Assembly (NCBI RefSeq): GCF_902167145.1
Contig: NC_050100.1
Coordinates: forward strand, 191,139,439-191,203,438
Direction: 5' to 3'
DNA from: Zea mays
Lineage: Eukaryota; Streptophyta; Magnoliopsida; Poales; Poaceae
DNA: 64,000 bases
A program made the position numbers and the translations under genes. Below, piece by piece: positions 59,601 through 64,000 of the stretch. The notes under the pieces are model-generated. The model was given only the letters and a program-made list of their open reading frames with translations. It did no database searches and had not been told where the DNA came from. Every line of letters begins with the position of its first letter. Position 1 is the stretch's first letter.

Positions 59601-62600
59601 CTACTTCAACCACAAATATTAGCTCCATCTTCTAGAGCGGAGGAGGTAGGATTACTTCATCAGTTATCACGAAGGAGACTTCATCGAATTTCTATGTATG
59701 CAGATGATGTGGTACTTTTCTTGCATCCCACAGCAGCAGATATCTCTATTGCTTTGGATATTCTTCATCTATTCGGAAATGCTTCTGGCCTTCATAATAA
59801 TGCACGAAAATCTAAGGTATATTCCATTCAATGTCCTGAGTAGGACTTATTGGAGGTCCAGAATCTACTGCCATATGAGATATCAACATTTCCCTGTTGG
59901 TATTTGGGTCTTCCTCTATCCTTGCACAAATTAACCAGGCAGTAGTTTCAGCCGTTTTGGAAAGGATTGCAAATCAGCTCCAGAGTTGGAAGGCTGGTTT
60001 ATTGACAAGGGCAGGACGGTGGACGGAGAGTCCAAGTACAGCATGTTCTTACAGGCACAACTGTCTACTTGGCAATGGCAATTGACATTTCTCAGTGAGC
60101 TTTAGATGCTATTGACAAAATAAGAAAAGGATTTCTATGGAGGGGTCGCAAGGAAGTAAGAGGTGGACACTGTCTGGTGGCATGGGGTAAAGTATACCGA
60201 TCTCAGAAACTTGGAGGATTGGGTAATTCTAGCTTTCCCGAGCTATGTTAGGCTCTCCACATGAGATGGCTCTAGCTTTAAAAGACTAACTCAAGACGCA
60301 CCTGGTCAGGTCTCCCCATCCAGGTTCCAGGCAAGGCTCGAGGTTTCTTTTCTGCGGTTTTGGTAACCGAAATAGGGGATGGATCAAATACCATGTTTTG
60401 GACAGATAAGTGGCTCCATGGAAAAAGGATCCCTGACATTGCTCCTACATTATTTGAATCAATCCCGAAGAGGATTGTTAACAGAAGGACTGTTCAGAAG
60501 GCCTTAATTAATAGGAAATGGGTTTGAGACATCATAGGAGCTCTACCAGTTGAAGCTTTAGTGAACTATCTCCATCTCTGGGATTTAATATCCAATGTTG
60601 AGCTGCAGCCTGGCATAGAAGACAAACATATTTTCAGCTTGGCGTTAGATGGTAAATATTCGGCCAAAGTTTCTTATGAGGGTGTTTTCTTAGAATCAAG
60701 TTCTTTTGGCCATTATAAAAGGGTGTGGAAATCTTGGGCCCCACTAAAGTGTCGGTTCTTCCTTTGGCAGTTTGGCTTGCAGCTCAGAAGAGGTGTTGGG
60801 CGGCTGATAGATTGGCAAAAAGAGGTCTTAATCATCCAGATAGATGTCCCTTGTGTGATGAAGAATCTGAGACAATAGATCATCTTCTAGTGTGTTGTGT
60901 CTTCACTAGAGAATTCTGGTTCTTTCCTTTGAGGCAATTCGGGTTACAGAGTTTAGCCCCACAGCCAGGCTCTTCTTTCATCGTTCATGAACTGGTGGCA
61001 AGAGGCTTCAGAAGCAGTGAATAGTCTTATCAAGAAGGGCCTCAACTCTCATCATTTTGGGAGCTTGGATAATTTGGAACCACCGAAACAAATGTGTTTT
61101 TGAAGGAAGGACACCCAGCTTAGCAGCAGCCCTTAGACTAGCAGGGGAGGAAAGAGGCTTGTGGGAGATGGCAGGATCCAAATGCCTCTCCTACCTGGCA
61201 GCCTCCCGACCGGAATCTTAGTGGTAGTGGTTTGGGATCTTAGTCTATAGATGGATCCTTTCCTATATGCTTGTTTTGGCCCCCGTAAGAGGGTCCTTGT
61301 ATCTGGGTTGGTCTATTTTAGACTTTTTCCCTATCTTAATATAATGAGACGCAGTTCTTCTGCGCGTTCGAGGAAAAAAAGAAATTTCCTAAGTTAGGAT
61401 TTTTAAACTTTGACCATGGATATACAAAATATTACTCCTACCTATTTGAGAGAGAAAAATATAGACTTACTTCGTCACGGAAACTAACTTTATTTTTATA
61501 GTTGCATAATCGTTTCCATTTAAGATAATATATTTTTATGGATATTGCAGTATTGCTTGCCAACATTTTAAATTTGACTTAGGACAAACCTAGAATCACT
61601 TATGTTTGTGATTAGAAGATGTATATGAAATAAAATTAGTGAAAGAGCAAAGAAATAACTACCAGGCCTTTCAGGGTTTAGGTTGCTCCGGCGGAGGGAA
61701 GTCTTTTGATCAATGATCTTTTTATATTCTTCAAGGCGAGCCTCCTGCATATATAGAGTTAAAGAATGTCATGATCCTGATGTTTATGACACTTGAATTC
61801 AATACACAGACAACTAATGAAACAGGCATTTATAGGTAACACAAGTTTTAAATTACAAAGGTACATCCACTCGAACTGCATTCAAGGGTCCAGTTTTAAG
61901 AAGTTGCCTTAAGATAGGAATAGTCACAAGAAACAGGTACAATGGTAGCGACCCTCGACCTGGGAACATCATTCCCGACCCGGGTACACGGGTCATTTTC
62001 ATTACCACCATGTAAAAATATCACACAAATAGTGTACCACGTTCGGACGTTCCTCGACACTATCGATCCGGAAACTTTGTGACTAAGTAGGATACTATCC
62101 CTTCCCCAGACCCCACTCATGTGGAGCCTCTAGCACTAGGCCTACCTTAAGATATGATACTAGAAACTGACAGAGAATGAAATTTTCATTTGTGCAGTGC
62201 TTTCACACAGACACATGCTCCAACCAGAATAGTTTGTTGATGGAGATAGATCCAAGATTTGTCTTTGCCCAAGTGGACAGATAACTGCTACTGGTGACAT
62301 TGGTTGGCTAGCTCCATGACTAGAGTATGCCATGGTTACCAGTGTCAATATAATGCTGTCCCACACCCCTCTCATCAATCAAGCATTTTAGGCCATAAAA
62401 TATAAGTTAACCTGCATATAGTTAGGTCAAAGTTGGGGGTAATAATCATTAATCAAAGTTTGCCAGTGATCCCAAGTCCCAATCGAATCCATGAGCCATT
62501 ATTATGGCAGGTCTATTAAATGCCCAACTGATTCTAGGCATGGCAAATAAAATCCCAATCCTCTTCCTGACTAATCTTTAGCCCTATCAGTGCCAGGATC

Positions 62601-62852
62601 TGCCAATGAAATAAGATTAGAGGGGACTAATTACCAATATGGCAATATCATTAGGTGAACAAAATTATAAGGATGAATGATAGGATAACCATCAACAGTA
62701 AATTGTGAGTTATCAACAACAATAAAGATCATTTATCCATGAAATTTAATAAAAGAGTAGAGGTCTCAATTTACCTCATCATCATGTTTGATCTGGCGCA
62801 CATCATCATCTTGCTTGGTATCAATTCGGTTCTCACTCTGAGCATTGTCCAT
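44602..62852 (-). CDS. UPF2: UPF2, regulator of nonsense transcripts 2
   Basis: Core nonsense-mediated mRNA decay adaptor that bridges UPF1 and UPF3. Sixteen coding exons (minus strand): 62852-62775, 61744-61663, 57244-57042, 56044-55700, 54950-54846, 54751-54624, 54015-53842, 53579-53498, 52351-52070, 51991-51794, 48146-48045, 47953-47702, 47608-47390, 47171-47001, 46559-46374, 45579-44602. All have GT-AG borders and fitting phases; total 3585 bp, 1194 residues, normal for plant UPF2. MIF4G-1 lies about residues 27-275 ([22 protein letters not shown]), a Lys/Asp/Glu linker 430-470, MIF4G-2 about 475-650 ([15 protein letters not shown]), MIF4G-3 about 660-870 (the UPF3 contact), an acidic stretch 945-1000, and the UPF1-binding region about 1000-1105 ([30 protein letters not shown]), then a Gly/Arg tail. 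No frame defect seen. Introns carry many TEs. Confidence 0.95.
46876..46924. mobile_element. Stowaway-like MITE remnant in UPF2 intron 14
   Basis: ACTCCCTCCCATCTCAACTA at left and TTTTGGGATGGAGGG at right form the Stowaway-type inverted repeat (CTCCCTCCG family), only 49 bp long, so an internally deleted remnant. Confidence 0.6.
48277..51630 (+). mobile_element. RTE-clade LINE, full length, in UPF2 intron 10
   Basis: Flanked by an exact 14-bp target duplication AGTGTTGTCATGCA (48263-48276 and 51631-51644), ending in TTGATG-type repeats, as RTE elements do. Length 3354 bp. It encodes an apurinic-like endonuclease and a reverse transcriptase, now broken. It lies antisense to UPF2 in the 3.6 kb intron 10. 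Confidence 0.9.
48735..51483 (+). pseudogene. RTE endonuclease-reverse transcriptase, broken
   Basis: Endonuclease part: [24 protein letters not shown] start (frame change before CVQERKWKG), [33 protein letters not shown] (interrupted near 49085), [15 protein letters not shown] part: [16 protein letters not shown] (then TGA replaces Cys at about 50132), [55 protein letters not shown] and the catalytic [11 protein letters not shown]. The C-terminal part reads [20 protein letters not shown] and [20 protein letters not shown]. At least four frame or stop defects, so inactive. The polymerase motif FADD is intact. Confidence 0.85.
53625..53777 (+). mobile_element. Au-type SINE in UPF2 intron 7
   Basis: Starts GGGCAGACCTGGTGCAGTGG (A-box-like), has B box GGTTCGAACCAGC, and ends CCCACTCATGTGGGAGCC then TCCGGCACTAGG, the Au SINE body. 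It lies in the 262-bp intron between exons 7 and 8, antisense to UPF2. Target duplication not clear (A-rich flanks). Confidence 0.85.
55052..55342 (+). mobile_element. SMART (tiny LTR retrotransposon), 291 bp, in UPF2 intron 4
   Basis: Two 87-bp LTRs (55052-55138 and 55256-55342) starting TGTTGGAATATAATATAAGT and ending CAACTTAATA flank a 117-bp interior. The interior begins TGGTATCAAAGCC (initiator-Met primer binding site) and ends GTGAGGGGGAG (purine tract). Five-base target duplication ATATC (55047-55051 and 55343-55347). The LTRs read identical, implying recent insertion. No coding capacity; it must be moved by enzymes supplied elsewhere. Confidence 0.92.
56131..56352. mobile_element. hAT-like MITE in UPF2 intron 3
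   Basis: Left end GGGCATGTTTGTTTCAGC, right end GCCAATAGCAAACAGG, with many internal AAGCT and GAAGC inverted motifs. GTTTGTTTCAGCTT and AAGCTGAAACAAAC form a 14-bp stem at 56139-56193. Typical of abundant hAT-derived MITEs in grasses. Ends are approximate. Confidence 0.5.
57654..57818 (+). mobile_element. L1-type LINE 3' end, 165 bp, in UPF2 intron 2
   Basis: Flanked by the exact 18-bp duplication ATTCTGGGTAGAGAACAT (57636-57653 and 57819-57836). It ends AATGGGACGCAGTTCTCC then TGCGCTTTCGAGAAAAAAAA, the same 3' end as the longer L1 fragment at 59575-61380. Severely 5' truncated. Confidence 0.9.
58197..59470 (-). mobile_element. 5'-truncated RTE LINE in UPF2 intron 2
   Basis: Flanked by the exact 19-bp duplication AAAATAAGGATTTCATGCA (58178-58196 and 59471-59489). 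Minus strand; the TTGATG-type tail lies at 58197-58215. Coding remains: [60 protein letters not shown] and [20 protein letters not shown], in several frames. Same family as 48277-51630. Confidence 0.9.
59575..61380 (+). mobile_element. L1-type LINE fragment in UPF2 intron 2
   Basis: Plus-strand frames encode the RT core end ([38 protein letters not shown]), [18 protein letters not shown], a [14 protein letters not shown] block, and a terminal zinc-finger RVT region ([33 protein letters not shown]). Many stops. The 3' end is AATATAATGAGACGCAGTTC, TTCTGCGCGTTCGAGG and an A-run at 61371-61380. The target duplication was not found; the 5' edge is approximate. Confidence 0.85.
62097..62146 (+). 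mobile_element. Au SINE 3' fragment in UPF2 intron 1
   Basis: ATCCCTTCCCCAGACCCCAC, TCATGTGGAGCCTC and AGCACTAGG match the 3' half of the Au SINE at 53625-53777. The 5' half is missing or replaced. Confidence 0.65.
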
Positions 62853-63300
62853 TTTGTTCAGAGCGAAAACCCAGAACTATCCAACTTGTTATGCGCAACC
62901 AAAATATCCTCCGTATCTGTTAATGAGAAATTGTAAGCCACGGTCAATACAAATAAGGGCGGAGCCAATAAGGGCATGGGTGTACACATGTATACCCTAT
63001 ATAACTTTTGCAAGAAGAAAATAACGAAGTTAATGGGTATGTATATGCTTGTAATTAGACCAGATCCGAATACAAATAGCCAAATAGCGTAGGTTAGGGT
63101 TTGGATGATCGGTTTCGCACAGCAGCAAGGGCATATAAGGGGTGGGCATACAGGGTTGGTGCTCCTCGCCAGCAAAGGGCCCGCCGAAGACCTGAGCACC
63201 TGGCGTGGGGCGGCGTCGGCGGTCACCCAATAGGCAAATAATCGTAACAGGGGAGGGAAAGACGCAGGGGTGAACAGGCAGCACACTTCAACTCGAGAAG
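62853..63300 (-). promoter_or_regulatory. UPF2 5' UTR and probable promoter side
   Basis: Upstream of the UPF2 ATG (62852). A good acceptor, TCATTAACAG then ATACGG, at 62916 suggests a 5' UTR intron, with a GC-rich leader around 63100-63300 (GCGTGGGGCGGCGTCGGCGG on the plus strand). Upstream ATGs open a frame (63286-62858) that ends just before the UPF2 start if the region is not spliced. Transcription start not determinable. Confidence 0.45.
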
Positions 63301-63640
63301 ACGACGCTGGTTCAGTGGTTCTACACAGTCAAGTCTGTTTGGGCGTTTGCCAAGGTCCTCTAGTCTAGAAATTTGGATGGGCAACACCAACGATCGTACC
63401 GTTTAGGATCCGTAGCCGCGTCTACTCCCAGGGCTGTTTGTAGAACGTAGATATGGTACTGGTGAGTTTTTTTTTTTGGAAAATTCCTGATATGACATAA
63501 GATTTTATATTCATTTCTTGTATGCTACTGAGTGACATATAGATATATTTTTATGTGTGTATGACATATGAGGCCAGTGGCACACAAGGAACGAGTATAT
63601 TCATTTCTTGTATATTTTTAATGGCATACAGAGAATTGGC
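63301..63640. other. UPF2 upstream flank, no gene seen
   Basis: AT-rich. TATTCATTTCTTGTAT occurs at about 63509 and 63598. No gene. Confidence 0.5.
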
Positions 63641-63644
63641 CCGA

Positions 63645-63846
63645 GTTTTTTTATAGGTTTAGACTAGTTTCTCTATATATATATTTATTATGAATTTAAA
63701 TAGAAACGCAAACGAGTACGTGGGCATAGTTTATTCTTCCAACTAGTGGTTTTTTTATAGGTTAGGACTAATTTCTCTACACATGGATTTATTAATGGGT
63801 TCAGATAGAAACACCGAGTATGTGGGCATAGGTTTATTCTTCCACT
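63645..63846. repeat. Diverged ~104 bp tandem duplication
   Basis: Copy 1 (63645-63748) and copy 2 (63749-63846) both run GTTTTTTTATAGGTT, GACTA-TTTCTCTA, ATTTATTA, AGATAGAAAC or AAATAGAAAC, GAGTA-GTGGGCATA and TTTATTCTTCCA. Confidence 0.75.
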
Positions 63847-64000
63847 ACTCATACCGCAAACCTCTAAATTCTTAAAATCAACATAACTTACAAATATGTT
63901 TCATAATATTATTATTTGAATATTCTAGTTGAAATAAACTCCATGTAACAAAGTTTAAGCTAAAATTAGTTATCACTTATTTCTTTATTGATGAATGATG

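Overview
This 64 kb window is eukaryotic nuclear DNA from a grass. Signs of a panicoid or Andropogoneae-type cereal are Tekay-like chromovirus LTR elements, an Au-type SINE, a 291-bp SMART element, GCCGAGTG-type CACTA ends, and CTAG-ending Helitrons that have captured genes. The species cannot be fixed by reading alone. There are no bacterial genes, operons, rRNA operons or CRISPR arrays. One intact host gene was found, UPF2. Almost everything else is transposable element (TE) DNA.

Left part (1-25.4 kb), nested mobile elements. A minus-strand LTR retrotransposon with a 5.0 kb LTR (1-6235) runs off the left edge. It abuts an LTR that contains a 5S-rRNA-like segment and (GAACGA)-type repeats (6236-8148). 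That LTR abuts the 3' end of a copia-type LTR (8149-8661). Next comes a Mutator-like element with a plant mobile domain (PMD). It carries an intact four-exon gene for a Cys-rich/acidic protein (8715-10066) and a degraded convergent MURA-N/PMD gene (10480-12068). A Ty3/gypsy chromovirus (12304-24588) interrupts this element. It has two ~4.03 kb LTRs, a perfect CTATG target duplication, and has lost reverse transcriptase and RNase H. The Mutator-like element seems to resume at 24589-25440.

Middle part (25.4-44 kb). A CACTA subterminal end (26240-26815) is followed by two copies of an unclassified element, called E here (27109-29286 and 39482-41714). E sits in (TA)n tracts and carries a broken NHL/LEA2 gene. 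Between the copies, at an A/T site, lies a minus-strand Helitron pair (29308-39469). Its two ~5.1 kb units lie head to tail. Each carries exon 1 of a NAC-alpha gene, an adaptin-like scrap and several exons of a class XI myosin, all in the same orientation. 41.7-44 kb is intergenic with simple repeats and a hAT-like MITE.

Right part (44.2-63 kb). This is the nonsense-mediated decay factor UPF2 on the minus strand: 16 coding exons, 3585 bp of CDS, 1194 residues, all splice junctions in phase. Its introns hold a full-length RTE LINE, a 5'-truncated RTE, two L1 3' ends, an Au SINE plus a SINE scrap, a SMART element and small MITEs. Several have exact target-site duplications. The last kilobase is putative promoter and AT-rich flank with a diverged tandem duplication.
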